Shown here one piece after another: positions 43,130-51,933 of a DNA stretch of 64,000 bases. Each line of letters begins with the position of its first letter. Positions within the stretch are counted from its first letter, which is position 1. The DNA is taken from contig NZ_CP071463.1 in assembly GCF_017352095.1 (NCBI RefSeq), forward strand, positions 62,001 through 126,000, in the 5' to 3' direction. A program made the position numbers and the translations under genes. The notes under the pieces are model-generated. The model searched no databases, had not been told where the DNA came from, and worked only from the letters and a program-made list of their open reading frames with translations. The stretch comes from Natrinema longum (GTDB lineage: Archaea > Halobacteriota > Halobacteria > Halobacteriales > Natrialbaceae).

Positions 43130-44493
43130 CGGTTCGGCCGCGATCGGAGTTCATCGAGGATCGGTCGGAACTTGAGCTGTACTTCGTCCCACTCCTCGGC
43201 CGGGTCGCTGTCGGCGACGATCCCGTTGCCCGCAAAGAGCGTCACCGCGCCGTCGGCCGCGATGCCGGATCGGATGGCGACGGCGAACTCGCCGTCGCCG
43301 TCGGCGTCGAACCACCCCACGGGTGCGGCGTACCAGCCACGATCGAACGCCTCCGTCTCGCGGATCGTCTCCCAGGCCGCGTCGGGCGGGACGCCGCCGA
43401 CCGCGGGCGTCGGATGCAGCGCCTCGACGATCTCGAGGACGTGCCGATCCCCCGCGAGCCTCGCTTCGATCGGCGTCTGGAGGTGTTGAATGGTCGCCAG
43501 CCGCCGAATCGTCTGCTCGCTGACGGTGAGTTCACTCGCGAGCGGGGCGAGCTGTTCACGGATCGCGTCCACGACGAGCCCGTGTTCGTGCTGGAACTTC
43601 GCGTCCGCCCGCATCCGATCGACGTGTTCGTCGTCTTCGGCCGGCGTCTCGCCGCGCGGGACCGAGCCGGCGAGCGCTTCCGTCTCGACGCGGTCGCCGC
43701 GCTTCGAGACCAGCCGTTCGGGTGGTGCACCGAAGAAGGTGCCGCCGATTTCGTGACCGACCAGAAAGCGATAACAGTTCGGATACTGGCGGCGCAGGCG
43801 CTCGAGCGTCGCGGGGACATCGACGGGCCCCTCGAGGTCGACCGAGAGGGCCTGCGCGAGGACGACTTTCCGCAACCGGCCGTCGGCGATCCGCTCGAGT
43901 GCGGTCTCGACCTGGGTCGACCAGTCCGCGGGCGAGGTCGTCCGCCGTGTCGCGGCGACGCCCGGCGTCGACCCGCTCGGTCGCATCGCCGGGAGGGCTG
44001 CCAGCCGCTCGTGCCAGTCCTCGAGTCGGTCGGCGGCTTCGTCTTCGCCGGGTCCGACGGCCGTCAGCCACGTCCCGTCGTCGGTCCGAGCGACGAGAAC
44101 CTGCGGGACGACGAACGACGCCGCGTCGAAGCCGGTCCAGGGTGGCGCTGCCTCGTGGCCGTCGTGAAACGAAAACCCGCCGAACGCTCGCGGCCGGGCT
44201 GCCGGGGGCCCCTCGTGTTCGAGCCCATCGAAGGCTCGGCCGGCCTGCGATCGAATCCGATCGAATCGGTCGGGGCCACCGGCCCTGAACCGGGCGGCGA
44301 CGCCCCGACCGACGAGTTCGAGACCGTCGGGGGTAGCCCACTGGACGCACGACTCGGCACTGCCATCGAGAATCGCACCGAAGGAGACGCCCTCGAGTTT
44401 GCGACTCCGGCCGACGAGGTCGACAGTGCCGGCCGCCGACTCACCCTCACTCGCCAGTCGACCATCGCCCGACGATCGATCCATCGACCGCAC
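43126..44493 (-). CDS. menF: Isochorismate synthase
   Basis: Chorismate-utilising enzyme of 455 residues that feeds MenD. The C-terminal chorismate-binding domain contains LRKVVLAQALSVDL, YRFLVGHEIGGTFFGAPPERLVS, LAGSVPRGE, KFQHEHGLVVDAI and HPTPAVGG. The first 170 residues are the variable N-terminal domain. First gene of the menF-menD pair. The catalytic-domain motifs fit isochorismate rather than anthranilate synthase; its coupling to menD supports this. Confidence 0.94.
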   Translation of the reverse strand: MRSMDRSSGDGRLASEGESAAGTVDLVGRSRKLEGVSFGAILDGSAESCVQWATPDGLELVGRGVAARFRAGGPDRFDRIRSQAGRAFDGLEHEGPPAARPRAFGGFSFHDGHEAAPPWTGFDAASFVVPQVLVARTDDGTWLTAVGPGEDEAADRLEDWHERLAALPAMRPSGSTPGVAATRRTTSPADWSTQVETALERIADGRLRKVVLAQALSVDLEGPVDVPATLERLRRQYPNCYRFLVGHEIGGTFFGAPPERLVSKRGDRVETEALAGSVPRGETPAEDDEHVDRMRADAKFQHEHGLVVDAIREQLAPLASELTVSEQTIRRLATIQHLQTPIEARLAGDRHVLEIVEALHPTPAVGGVPPDAAWETIRETEAFDRGWYAAPVGWFDADGDGEFAVAIRSGIAADGAVTLFAGNGIVADSDPAEEWDEVQLKFRPILDELRSRPNR

Positions 44494-44564
44494 GTCAGGA
44501 CCGCCCGGCCTTCAGCCTAACTATTCGCCGACCGATCGAGCGACGACCGTTCGCGGTGGATATC

Positions 44565-45161
44565 TCAGCTGTATCGTTCTTCCTGCCACGGATCGGCCGT
44601 CTGCGAGTAGCCGCGCCGTTCCCAGTAGCCCCGCTGGGGTTCGGTAAGGAACTCGATGCCGTCGACCCACTTCGCTCCCTTGTAGGCGTATCTGTGGGGC
44701 GTGACGACCCGCAGCGGGCCGCCGTGGTCTTCGGGAAGTGGCTCGCCGTCGAACTCCCACGCGAACAACACCTCCTCGCGCATGCACTCCTCGAGCGGGA
44801 GGTCCGTCGTATAGTCGTCGAGCGCGGCGAACATGACGTGGACCGCATCCTCGTCGACGCCGGCCCGGTCGGCGAGTTCGAGGAACGGAACGCCCGTAAA
44901 CTCGCAGTCGAACTTGCTCCAGCCGGTCACGCAGTGGAAGTCCTGTCGTTGGGTGACGCTCGGCAAGGACCGGAACTCGTCCCACGAGAAGCGCAGTTCC
45001 TCCTCGACCGCGCCGGTGACGGTAAACTCCCAGGTCTCCGGATCCCAGTCGGGCCGCCCCCCCTTCGAGAGGACCGGAAACGCGGTGGTCTCGCGCTGTC
45101 CCGGCGGCAGTCGGTCGTCGCCGAACTCCTGGTAGAGATCCGTAACGTCAGTGGTATCCAT
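44565..45161 (-). CDS. Sulfite-oxidase-fold molybdopterin oxidoreductase
   Basis: A 198-residue protein of the sulfite oxidase/MsrP (YedY) family. The molybdenum-ligating Cys is Cys77 in DFHCVTGWSKFD. Further family features are FTGVPFLELAD, the GEPLPEDHGGPLRVVTPH strand and YKGAKWVDGIEF. No signal peptide is seen with the ATG at 45161 (MDTTDVTDLYQEFG), so it is probably cytoplasmic, as in many haloarchaeal paralogues. The substrate is unknown. The frame upstream to 45233 is Arg-rich and not used. Confidence 0.9.
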   Translation of the reverse strand: MDTTDVTDLYQEFGDDRLPPGQRETTAFPVLSKGGRPDWDPETWEFTVTGAVEEELRFSWDEFRSLPSVTQRQDFHCVTGWSKFDCEFTGVPFLELADRAGVDEDAVHVMFAALDDYTTDLPLEECMREEVLFAWEFDGEPLPEDHGGPLRVVTPHRYAYKGAKWVDGIEFLTEPQRGYWERRGYSQTADPWQEERYS

Positions 45162-45461
45162 GGTCGTGCGTTCGTCCCGACGGACGTAGATGTGACGCCA
45201 TCGACTGCCATCCGTTCGCCGGTGCGCCGACACCTCGTGTTCGATCGAACTCGGAGGAACGACTCGCCGTGAGCGAGGCGATTCGAGTTCCGATCGGCGA
45301 CTGTCACACGGGTCGACATCCGTCCGCTGGAGAAATCCGGAATTAGCCCGACGGCGTCGGGCCAGAAACCGAGAGAAAGAATCGACTCGGCGTCACAACG
45401 TGGCTCTGTCCCGCGAAACCCTCGCCACCCCTTAGTACAGTCTCGGCGAGACTACCGATGC
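45162..45461. promoter_or_regulatory. 300-bp divergent spacer with leaderless promoter and palindrome
   Basis: No gene is visible. On the right, a TATA-like CTTAGTAC (45431-45438) is centred about 27 bp before the ATG at 45462, so that gene is probably leaderless. The palindrome TCTCGGCGAGA (45441-45451) lies between TATA and start, where an operator could block polymerase. The left end should hold the promoter of the molybdopterin oxidoreductase; I cannot place its TATA box. Confidence 0.45.
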
Positions 45462-45761
45462 ATGGCTAGCACAGAACAGCTCACGGAACGGGAAATATCC
45501 GGACAGTCAACGACAGAGGTCGGCGAACAGGCGATGGGGCCCGCGTTCATTGCGTCGGCTGCATCGGTCGGGCTCGCACTATACTACTACTTCGTACAGG
45601 GAGAGCGCGAACTCGGCACGTTCGTCGGCCTCTGGCCGCCGACCATCCTCGCGTTCGCCAGTTACTTCAACCAGCGCCGGATGCGCCAGCAACTCGAGAC
45701 GTTGACCAAGCCCGGGACGAAACTGCGTGACGCGATCGATTCGATGATGGGCAGTCGCTAA
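45462..45761 (+). CDS. Small membrane protein of unknown function
   Basis: A 99-residue protein with a polar N-terminus rich in Thr, Glu and Gln, two hydrophobic helices (about 28-46 and 54-68), and a basic amphipathic C-terminal helix (FNQRRMRQQLETLTKPGTKLRDAID). The family is unrecognised. A TATA-like box about 27 bp upstream and the palindrome just before the start support real transcription. It is followed by a CopG-like gene after 149 bp. Confidence 0.65.
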   Translation: MASTEQLTEREISGQSTTEVGEQAMGPAFIASAASVGLALYYYFVQGERELGTFVGLWPPTILAFASYFNQRRMRQQLETLTKPGTKLRDAIDSMMGSR

Positions 45762-45910
45762 CCGGGCGGCGAATCGACGCCTCGACAACACCCGCCGTAC
45801 CTTCGGTACTCCTCGAGGGCCAGCAATACGTTCGATAGTTCACATATTTGTCCCAGTAGATGTGCGTTCCCCGTCAAACCTAAATACCCCCTCGCCGAAA
45901 GCCGAATCAG

Positions 45911-46138
45911 ATGCCGAAAGTAGAGATCACCATACCGGAACACCTCGAGATGCAGATCGCCCAGATGGTCGAACGCGGCGAGTTCGTCAATCGTGAGGAG
46001 GCGATCGAGGACCTCCTCTCGACGGGCATCAAGGCCTACAAGACCAGTGGACCGATGGACGAAGAGGAGGGAACGACCGGCGGCACCGGCCTGGAAGACG
46101 ATGGCATGATGGGCCACGACGACGAGTACGTCTTTTAA
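45911..46138 (+). CDS. Ribbon-helix-helix (CopG-like) protein
   Basis: A 75-residue protein. The N-terminal 45 residues have the strand-helix-helix pattern of CopG/MetJ regulators (KVEITIPEHLEMQIAQMVERGEFVNREEAIEDLLSTG). The C-terminal 30 are an acidic Gly/Asp/Met tail. RHH proteins of this kind bind DNA as dimers, and many small ones act on their own promoter. A TATA-like CTAAATAC (45880-45887) lies about 27 bp before the ATG, indicating a leaderless transcript. It converges with the next gene with a single base between stops. Confidence 0.8.
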   Translation: MPKVEITIPEHLEMQIAQMVERGEFVNREEAIEDLLSTGIKAYKTSGPMDEEEGTTGGTGLEDDGMMGHDDEYVF

Positions 46139-46139
46139 C

Positions 46140-46328
46140 TCATATTCCGACTGCGAGTACCGGAATTCCGAACGCGATCGCTGCGCCGACGAGCGCGACG
46201 ACGACACCGACGAGGACGGCTCGCGACGAGTAGTCGCTCATCGGCGCGGTCGTTCGTTCGGTTTCGAGATCGTGACCGACGTCGGCTCCCGTATCGTCAT
46301 CGGCGGGGGTTGCGGTATCGTCCGTCAT
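46140..46328 (-). CDS. 62-residue single-helix membrane protein
   Basis: A very small protein: an acidic Asp/Thr-rich N-terminal half (MTDDTATPADDDTGADVG), then one membrane helix (SRAVLVGVVVALVGAAIAFG) ending near the C-terminus. This tail-anchored layout is common among small haloarchaeal proteins. A TATA-like sequence (CCCTTAAAGA on the plus strand, 46351-46360) lies 23-32 bp before the start codon at 46328. Function unknown. The long frame continuing upstream to 47015 is Arg-rich antisense sequence and is not used. Confidence 0.65.
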   Translation of the reverse strand: MTDDTATPADDDTGADVGHDLETERTTAPMSDYSSRAVLVGVVVALVGAAIAFGIPVLAVGI

Positions 46329-46444
46329 GAGTGCCTCTTCTCGGCTCGGTCCCTTAAAGACATCTACAGCGGAGCGTCGGAGACGCCGCCTCGACCGTTC
46401 TGTCATCCGGAAGTATATATCGCTCGAGTAACCATCGGTGGACG

Positions 46445-47152
46445 ATGTCCTCCACGACGTTCTCCCGCAGGCGGGTACTCGCTGCCGGCGGTAGTTGCCT
46501 TTCGGCGGTGGTTGCGGGGTGTTCCGGGAGTGGCGGATCGACCAGCGACAGCGAGACCGCTCACGACACGGATCGGGTGTCCGAGTCGACTCACGAGTAC
46601 GACGTACTGTTCGTGCGCTCGGCCGACGGGGCACCGTTCGTCTACCCGAACGAAGCGGCGGCCCAGCGGCAGAAAGACGAGGATCGGCCGCCGCTACACA
46701 CCGGGTCGTTTTTCCTGATCGACGACGGTGATGCCGATGCGCTCCGGATCGATCTCGAGGAGAACGCCGAGGGAACGGCCGAGATACGCGAGTTCGTCGA
46801 CGACACTGATTTCGAGACCGAATCGATCGTCGTCGATCAGCGCCCCATCGGCGACTGTTATCACAGACACGTGCGGAGCGTTCAGGCGACGGACGGCGAT
46901 TTTCATCGACGGTACTGCCGCACGCTGAAAGACCCGAAGACGCCCTGTGAGGCAGATACCGACGTGATGGAAGTCGTCGTTTTCCGTATCCAGCGGTCGT
47001 ACGAGGACGCGCCACCGAGTCACTCGAGTTCCGAGAGCGCGTCGTGTCGAGGCCCGATCATCGAGGGAGAGAACGGATCCGAGCGGGTCTCGAACGGGAC
47101 CGACTCCCGAGACGCGAACGCAACCGACAGCGAGGGAGGGAGTCGCGAATGA
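46445..47152 (+). CDS. Tat lipoprotein of unknown function (first of a pair)
   Basis: A 235-residue exported protein. The signal has SRRRVLAAGG and lipobox VVAGC (Cys26), followed by a Ser/Thr/Asp linker and a domain with four Cys (about 140-180: DCYHRH, RYCRTL, TPCEAD and later SCRG) that could form disulfides. The C-terminal 40 residues are Asn/Ser/Asp-rich. A strong TATA-like AGTATATAT (46412-46420) lies about 29 bp before the ATG. It overlaps the following lipoprotein gene by ATGA, so the two are co-expressed. Family unrecognised. Confidence 0.72.
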   Translation: MSSTTFSRRRVLAAGGSCLSAVVAGCSGSGGSTSDSETAHDTDRVSESTHEYDVLFVRSADGAPFVYPNEAAAQRQKDEDRPPLHTGSFFLIDDGDADALRIDLEENAEGTAEIREFVDDTDFETESIVVDQRPIGDCYHRHVRSVQATDGDFHRRYCRTLKDPKTPCEADTDVMEVVVFRIQRSYEDAPPSHSSSESASCRGPIIEGENGSERVSNGTDSRDANATDSEGGSRE

Positions 47153-48501
47153 CCCCGTCGAACCGGCAGTCGACTGACCGACGGCGGTTCCTCGCCGGGC
47201 TCACTGCGGTCTCCGGGGTCGCCGTCGCCGGCTGCAGTAGCCTCCCGTGGATCGACGACGAAACGAGCGGGTCGTTTCCCGTCTCGGAAGTCGCTAGCGT
47301 CCTCTCGCCGCCCGCTCCGCGGATCGACGGACCGGTTCCGGTCCAGCCAGACGCGAGTGCGATCGAAACCGCACTCGAGCGGGTCGACGAACTGGTGGCA
47401 CCGATCCCCGACCCGCTCACGGCGGAGGCGGTCCCGAACGGCGTCGTCCGCGAATCGATCACCGACGCGCGCGACGAGGCCGGCGAGAGCCGGGCCGAGG
47501 CGGCCGACGCGACGGGGCCAGCGCTGTATCACGCGCTTCGTGATCTCCGAGGGGGCCGTGCCAGCGCTCGGCAGGCGATGACGACGTGGGCGGCCATCGA
47601 CGACGAGACGCTCACCGCCGATCTCGAGGACGAATACAGCGACCTCCAGCCGCGGGTCCGCGATCAGCACACGTCGCTCGCGTACCGCGGAAACGCCACC
47701 GACGACGAACTGCTCCGCTCGGCCCTCTACTACTCCCGGCTCGAGGCTGCCCTCAACCGGGCGGTCGAGTCCCTCCGGCGATGGGGGCTCGACGGGAGCG
47801 CAACCGTCATCGACACGGGCGAGGCCGCCGCCGACCTGGAGTCCGCGGCGGCGACGGCGAGCGGCTGGGAGCACTTGGCCGATCGGTACGAGGCGACGCT
47901 CGAGGAGCCGGTCGATCTCGAGTCGATCCTGCGCGGCGCGCTCGAGCGGTGCGTCGACCACGCCGACGGCGTCGCCTTTCCCGCACAGGACGACGACTGG
48001 TTCGACGAGATCGGCGTCGGCGACATCGACGAGACGTACCTCGAGCACATCCTCTGGCGGACCGGTGGTGCCGTCACGGACGAGCGGGAGAGAATGGAGA
48101 CTGCAGTGAGCGACGGGGACCTCGGAACGGGCCTCTATCACGCTGTTCGGTTCGAACAAGCGTTCCGGGCGTTCGAGGTCGTTCGCGACCGAATCGCGGA
48201 CGGTTCGGTCTCGCTCCCCGAAACGCTCGCCGACGTCCGCGACGAACGGGAGACCGCGATCGGCGCGGCCGAGACGGCACGAGACGAACTCACCGACCCA
48301 TCGCCCGGGGCGTTGGCACTCGCGGAGACGGGGCAGCGACTCGAGTGGACCGACCAGTCCGTGCGACGAGTGGCCGATACCGACTCCGACGCCGTCACCT
48401 CGCTGAACAGCGAGTACGGTGACTACGTGCGCGTTCGGGCATCGCTCGAGGTGCTTCCGGAGGCGGTCGATGCGTTTCGGTCGCGCGTGCTCGAGGGATA
48501 G
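47149..48501 (+). CDS. Tat lipoprotein of unknown function (second of a pair)
   Basis: A 450-residue exported, mostly helical protein. The ATG at 47149 gives MTPSNRQSTDRRRFLAGLTA with RRR and a lipobox (VAGC). The remainder is rich in Glu, Asp, Ala and Leu, with many heptad-like helices (LVAPIPDPLTAEAV, ARDELTD). Internal Trp-containing motifs such as TTWAAIDDETL and DDDWFDEIG occur. I see no metal or catalytic motif. ATGA overlap with the preceding Cys-containing lipoprotein suggests that the two form a surface complex. Confidence 0.72.
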   Translation: MTPSNRQSTDRRRFLAGLTAVSGVAVAGCSSLPWIDDETSGSFPVSEVASVLSPPAPRIDGPVPVQPDASAIETALERVDELVAPIPDPLTAEAVPNGVVRESITDARDEAGESRAEAADATGPALYHALRDLRGGRASARQAMTTWAAIDDETLTADLEDEYSDLQPRVRDQHTSLAYRGNATDDELLRSALYYSRLEAALNRAVESLRRWGLDGSATVIDTGEAAADLESAAATASGWEHLADRYEATLEEPVDLESILRGALERCVDHADGVAFPAQDDDWFDEIGVGDIDETYLEHILWRTGGAVTDERERMETAVSDGDLGTGLYHAVRFEQAFRAFEVVRDRIADGSVSLPETLADVRDERETAIGAAETARDELTDPSPGALALAETGQRLEWTDQSVRRVADTDSDAVTSLNSEYGDYVRVRASLEVLPEAVDAFRSRVLEG

Positions 48502-48586
48502 CACGAACGTCGTCACGACGGACGGAGCCGTTGCCCGATCCAGACCCCTTTACTATCCCCGGTGCGAAGGCTCGCCTAACAACCAC

Positions 48587-49402
48587 ATGGTACTGACAAA
48601 GCGAGTCATCCCGTGTATCGACGTGGATCTCGACGAGGACGGGAACCCGGCGGTCTACACCGGCGTCAACTTCGAGGACCTGAAATACACCGGCGATCCC
48701 GTCGAGATGGCCCGCGCGTACAATCGTGCGGGCGCAGACGAGTTCGTCTTCCTCGACATCACCGCCTCCGCGGAGGGCCGCGAGACGATGCTCGATGTCG
48801 TTGAGCGCGTCGCCGACGAGGTCTTTATCCCGCTCACAGTGGGCGGCGGCATCCGCACCACCGAGGACATCAAGGAGACCCTGCGGGCCGGCGCGGACAA
48901 GGTCTCGATCACCACCGGGGCGCTCGAGCGGCCCGAACTGATCAACGAGGGTGCTACGGCCTTCGGCAACCAGTGTATCGTCATCAGCGTCGACGCCCGG
49001 CGGCGCTTCGACGAGGGGGGCGAGCACTACGTCGAGATCGACGGCGAGTCCTGCTGGTTCGAGTGTACGAAGAAGGGCGGCCGCGAGGGGACCGGCATCG
49101 ACGTCCTCGAGTGGGCCGCGGAGGCCGAGTCCCGCGGGGCGGGCGAACTGTTCGTCAACTCGATCGACAAGGACGGTACGAAAGACGGCTACGACCTGCC
49201 GTTGACGAAGGCGGTCTGTGACACCGTCGACACCCCGGTCATCGCCTCCTCGGGCTGTGGCGGCCCCGAAGACATGTACGACGTCTTCACCGAGGCGGGT
49301 GCCGACGCCGGCCTCGCGGCCTCGATCTTCCACTTCGACGAGTACTCCATCGAGGATACCAAAGCGTACCTGGACGAGCGGGGAGTTCCGGTACGATTGT
49401 AG
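48587..49402 (+). CDS. hisF: Imidazole glycerol phosphate synthase subunit HisF
   Basis: Cyclase subunit of histidine biosynthesis, a (beta-alpha)8 barrel of 271 residues. The two catalytic Asp are in [11 protein letters not shown] (Asp11) and VISVDARR. Phosphate-binding loops are [10 protein letters not shown] and [12 protein letters not shown]. The ATG at 48587 fits the family start [15 protein letters not shown]-like TTTACTATCC lies about 30-38 bp upstream. No other his gene is in the window, so the pathway is dispersed in this genome. Confidence 0.97.
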   Translation: MVLTKRVIPCIDVDLDEDGNPAVYTGVNFEDLKYTGDPVEMARAYNRAGADEFVFLDITASAEGRETMLDVVERVADEVFIPLTVGGGIRTTEDIKETLRAGADKVSITTGALERPELINEGATAFGNQCIVISVDARRRFDEGGEHYVEIDGESCWFECTKKGGREGTGIDVLEWAAEAESRGAGELFVNSIDKDGTKDGYDLPLTKAVCDTVDTPVIASSGCGGPEDMYDVFTEAGADAGLAASIFHFDEYSIEDTKAYLDERGVPVRL

Positions 49403-49465
49403 TCCGACTCGGTTGCATCGGATCGGTCCCGACAACTGTCGCTCCGTCACAGGAACGGCCCGTGT

Positions 49466-51265
49466 TCAGGGCTCTACTGGAGTTACACGCTCAGGTTCTC
49501 GTTCCGACGTGTCTGGTTGACGCTCTCGGGTTGGGTCTGCCCTGAGCACGGCGAGACCGGCGGCGGACTGAACTCGGCCGACGCTCTCGAGTGAGTCCTC
49601 CACGCTTGACTGGTGGGTGGGCGCAACGGCGATTCGCTCTTCGTCAGCGACGAGGTGCCACGTCCAGCCGGGATCGGACATCCCGATTTCGAAGACGGAT
49701 CCAGAGCCGACTGCGATCGCTAGGCTCTCACCGAACAGTTCGGCACCAGCCCTCGCGTCCGCCTCGGAGGGGAACGGCCCAGTCGCCTGGGCCACGGTGT
49801 CGTCGGTATCGTTCACCATCCACGTCCACCCGTCGGCGGTTTCGGCGACGATGACCTGGAAGCCACCGATCGACAGCACGGATCCGACTGCGGCCGGATC
49901 TGCCGTGTCCACGTGTCGTCCCTCGTGGCTGGTCTTCTCCCACGCCAGGTGGCCGAACCCGAGTTGGACGAACGCGCGAACGTCTGCGCCCCACTGAAGC
50001 ACCCAGTACAGGGGTACGCTAACGAAGGTAATCGTCGCCCGTACGATGCGGATCAATCCCCGGTTATCGGTGACCTGCCAGTAACCGACCGTGTGCATCA
50101 CCATCTGCTGAATGGCCATCGAGAGACCGATCAGCAAGACGACAGCGACGACCGGTGCCGCGAGGAATCCGACCAACCTCGCGTAGATCAACACGAGCAA
50201 GATTCCGACGACGTTGATCGGTCCGAGATGTGGCATCGCAGACTGGGTGTAGATGTGGACCTTTCGGCGGATCCCTGCCGGCGGGTAACGGAGTCGCTGG
50301 GAGAGGGTGAACAGCTTCCCTTTCTGCCACCGGGTCCGCTGCCGTACCCATCCGTTGAGTCCGATGGGAGACTCCTCACGAGTAACCGCGGTAACCATCG
50401 CCATACTGTAGCCGGTCTCCCAGAGCAAGAGCCCGAGCTCGAAGTCCTCAGTTACGTTTCGAGGATCCCACGGCACGACGCCGGCAGATCCCGTTTCGGC
50501 CAGCGTCTCGCGTTCGGCGTCGTTCCAGGGGGAACCGAACCGCTCGAGCCGTTTCGCTGCGGCTGCCTCGAGGACTGCACGCGTCGCGAAATTGGTCGTT
50601 CCGCCGAGGGGCACCGGATAGCCGACGCGGAAGTAACTCGGGATGATCATCCCGTACCAGAAGCCGTACTCACCCCTAAACAGGGTGTTCAACAGGCCAT
50701 CGTCCTCGTTTTCCATGTCGAGTCGTCCCTGAACGTAGTCGTGGTCGCCGTCGACGAGCGCGCAAACGACCTGCCGGAACAGTTCCGGCGCAACGACGTC
50801 CTCGGCATCGATGACGCCGACGATATCGCCGGTCGTCCGTTCGAAGGCGTAGTTGAGTGCTCGTGGCTTGTTCGGAGTCCCGGGATACGACGGCGGGACG
50901 ACGATCTCTCGAAAGTCGTAGCGGCGCTTGAGCTGAGAGAGCGTACCGCGAGTGGTCTGATCCGAGGCTTCGACGACGACGTGAACACGTAGCTTCTCGG
51001 TGGGGTACTCGGCCGCTCGCAGCGCACGAATGGAGTAGCCGATCGTCTCGCTCTCGTCGTACGCCGGGAGTAGCACGTCTATCACCGGCAGTTCCCCGTC
51101 AGCGACTGCGGTGCCTTCGTCGTAGACCCGCGGGTCTTTCGCCCGTCCAATGAGCGTATAAAACGCCTTCCGGTAGACGGGTGCGAACGTATAACCGTTG
51201 ACGTAGAGCCAAACGAGTCCGAACACGATCGCAACGGCCGACAGGAACCCAATCGGAGTACTCAT
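49466..51265 (-). CDS. Membrane glycosyltransferase (GT2) with C-terminal DUF1508-like repeats
   Basis: A 599-residue protein. One N-terminal helix (5-25), then a GT2 catalytic domain: LLPAYDESETIGYS, DAEDVVAPE (DxD), VTEDFELGLLL (TED) and QRTRWQKGK (QxxRW), as in processive synthases. Four helices follow (about 345-430). Residues about 450-550 hold two copies of a DUF1508/HVO_2922-like motif, GFQVIVAETADGWTWMVND and VFEIGMSDPGWTWHLVAD. The end is a charged tail. It is likely to make or export a polysaccharide or decorate lipids. The start overlaps the partner gene by ATGA. Confidence 0.88.
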   Translation of the reverse strand: MSTPIGFLSAVAIVFGLVWLYVNGYTFAPVYRKAFYTLIGRAKDPRVYDEGTAVADGELPVIDVLLPAYDESETIGYSIRALRAAEYPTEKLRVHVVVEASDQTTRGTLSQLKRRYDFREIVVPPSYPGTPNKPRALNYAFERTTGDIVGVIDAEDVVAPELFRQVVCALVDGDHDYVQGRLDMENEDDGLLNTLFRGEYGFWYGMIIPSYFRVGYPVPLGGTTNFATRAVLEAAAAKRLERFGSPWNDAERETLAETGSAGVVPWDPRNVTEDFELGLLLWETGYSMAMVTAVTREESPIGLNGWVRQRTRWQKGKLFTLSQRLRYPPAGIRRKVHIYTQSAMPHLGPINVVGILLVLIYARLVGFLAAPVVAVVLLIGLSMAIQQMVMHTVGYWQVTDNRGLIRIVRATITFVSVPLYWVLQWGADVRAFVQLGFGHLAWEKTSHEGRHVDTADPAAVGSVLSIGGFQVIVAETADGWTWMVNDTDDTVAQATGPFPSEADARAGAELFGESLAIAVGSGSVFEIGMSDPGWTWHLVADEERIAVAPTHQSSVEDSLESVGRVQSAAGLAVLRADPTRERQPDTSEREPERVTPVEP

Positions 51266-51933
51266 TCGTTCTGGACCCCGCTGACGGTCACTTCGGTTCC
51301 GGCGACGGGGAGCGTGACGGAGAGTTCAGTGACCGCGTCTCGTGCCGCCGCTCGCTCGTCGAACGGGACGGTACTTTCGGCGAGGGGGTGGCCGACGCTA
51401 TCGTAGAGGATCCACGTCCACCCACCGTCTCCCTCGTGGAGTTCGTAGTAGGGCTGCCGTGATGGGCTCTGATTGGGGGTCGCAACTGTCGGAGTGGTCA
51501 CAAAGGGAACGACTGTCAGTCCCGCTGCCAGGAACGTCACTCCGCCGGTGTAGGTCAGCAGAACCGAACTCGGCCCCGCGAACGTCCACTGACTCGGATA
51601 CAACTGCAGGAACCACCCGATCGCCGCGCCACAGAGGAGCACGCCGACGCCACCGATCACGGTAGCCGCCGGCTGGAGTGGAAGACGGAACGTCATCCCG
51701 AGCATCGCCAGCGGCAGTGCGCTCGCGGCAAGTGCGATACCAGCCTGCCTGTATTGCCAGTACGCCGGATCCCCACGGGGAAAGCTCGATGCCCAGAAGA
51801 ACGACGCGATTCCGACGAGTGCGAGTACAGTACCCATGGTAATCAGCCAGTAGCCGACTGCTTCGGATGTGTCCCCACTTGGATTTATTCTAGAATTGTA
51901 GACGCGAACGAAGATGTTGGAGCTTCTTTTCAC
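51262..51933 (-). CDS. Four-helix membrane protein with DUF1508-like C-terminus
   Basis: A 223-residue protein. Residues about 25-145 contain four helices resembling those of the protein at 58480 (shared ALPxAMLG and a YPxxW turn). Residues 165-205 carry the same WTW motif domain (PYYELHEGDGGWTWILYDS) as the glycosyltransferase. It overlaps that gene by ATGA and precedes it, so they work together. The GTG start at 51933 gives MKRSSNIFVRVYN and would be leaderless from the TATA-like sequence at about 51956-51962. A later start is possible, as the first 20 residues are not obviously conserved. Confidence 0.78.
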   Translation of the reverse strand: MKRSSNIFVRVYNSRINPSGDTSEAVGYWLITMGTVLALVGIASFFWASSFPRGDPAYWQYRQAGIALAASALPLAMLGMTFRLPLQPAATVIGGVGVLLCGAAIGWFLQLYPSQWTFAGPSSVLLTYTGGVTFLAAGLTVVPFVTTPTVATPNQSPSRQPYYELHEGDGGWTWILYDSVGHPLAESTVPFDERAAARDAVTELSVTLPVAGTEVTVSGVQNE

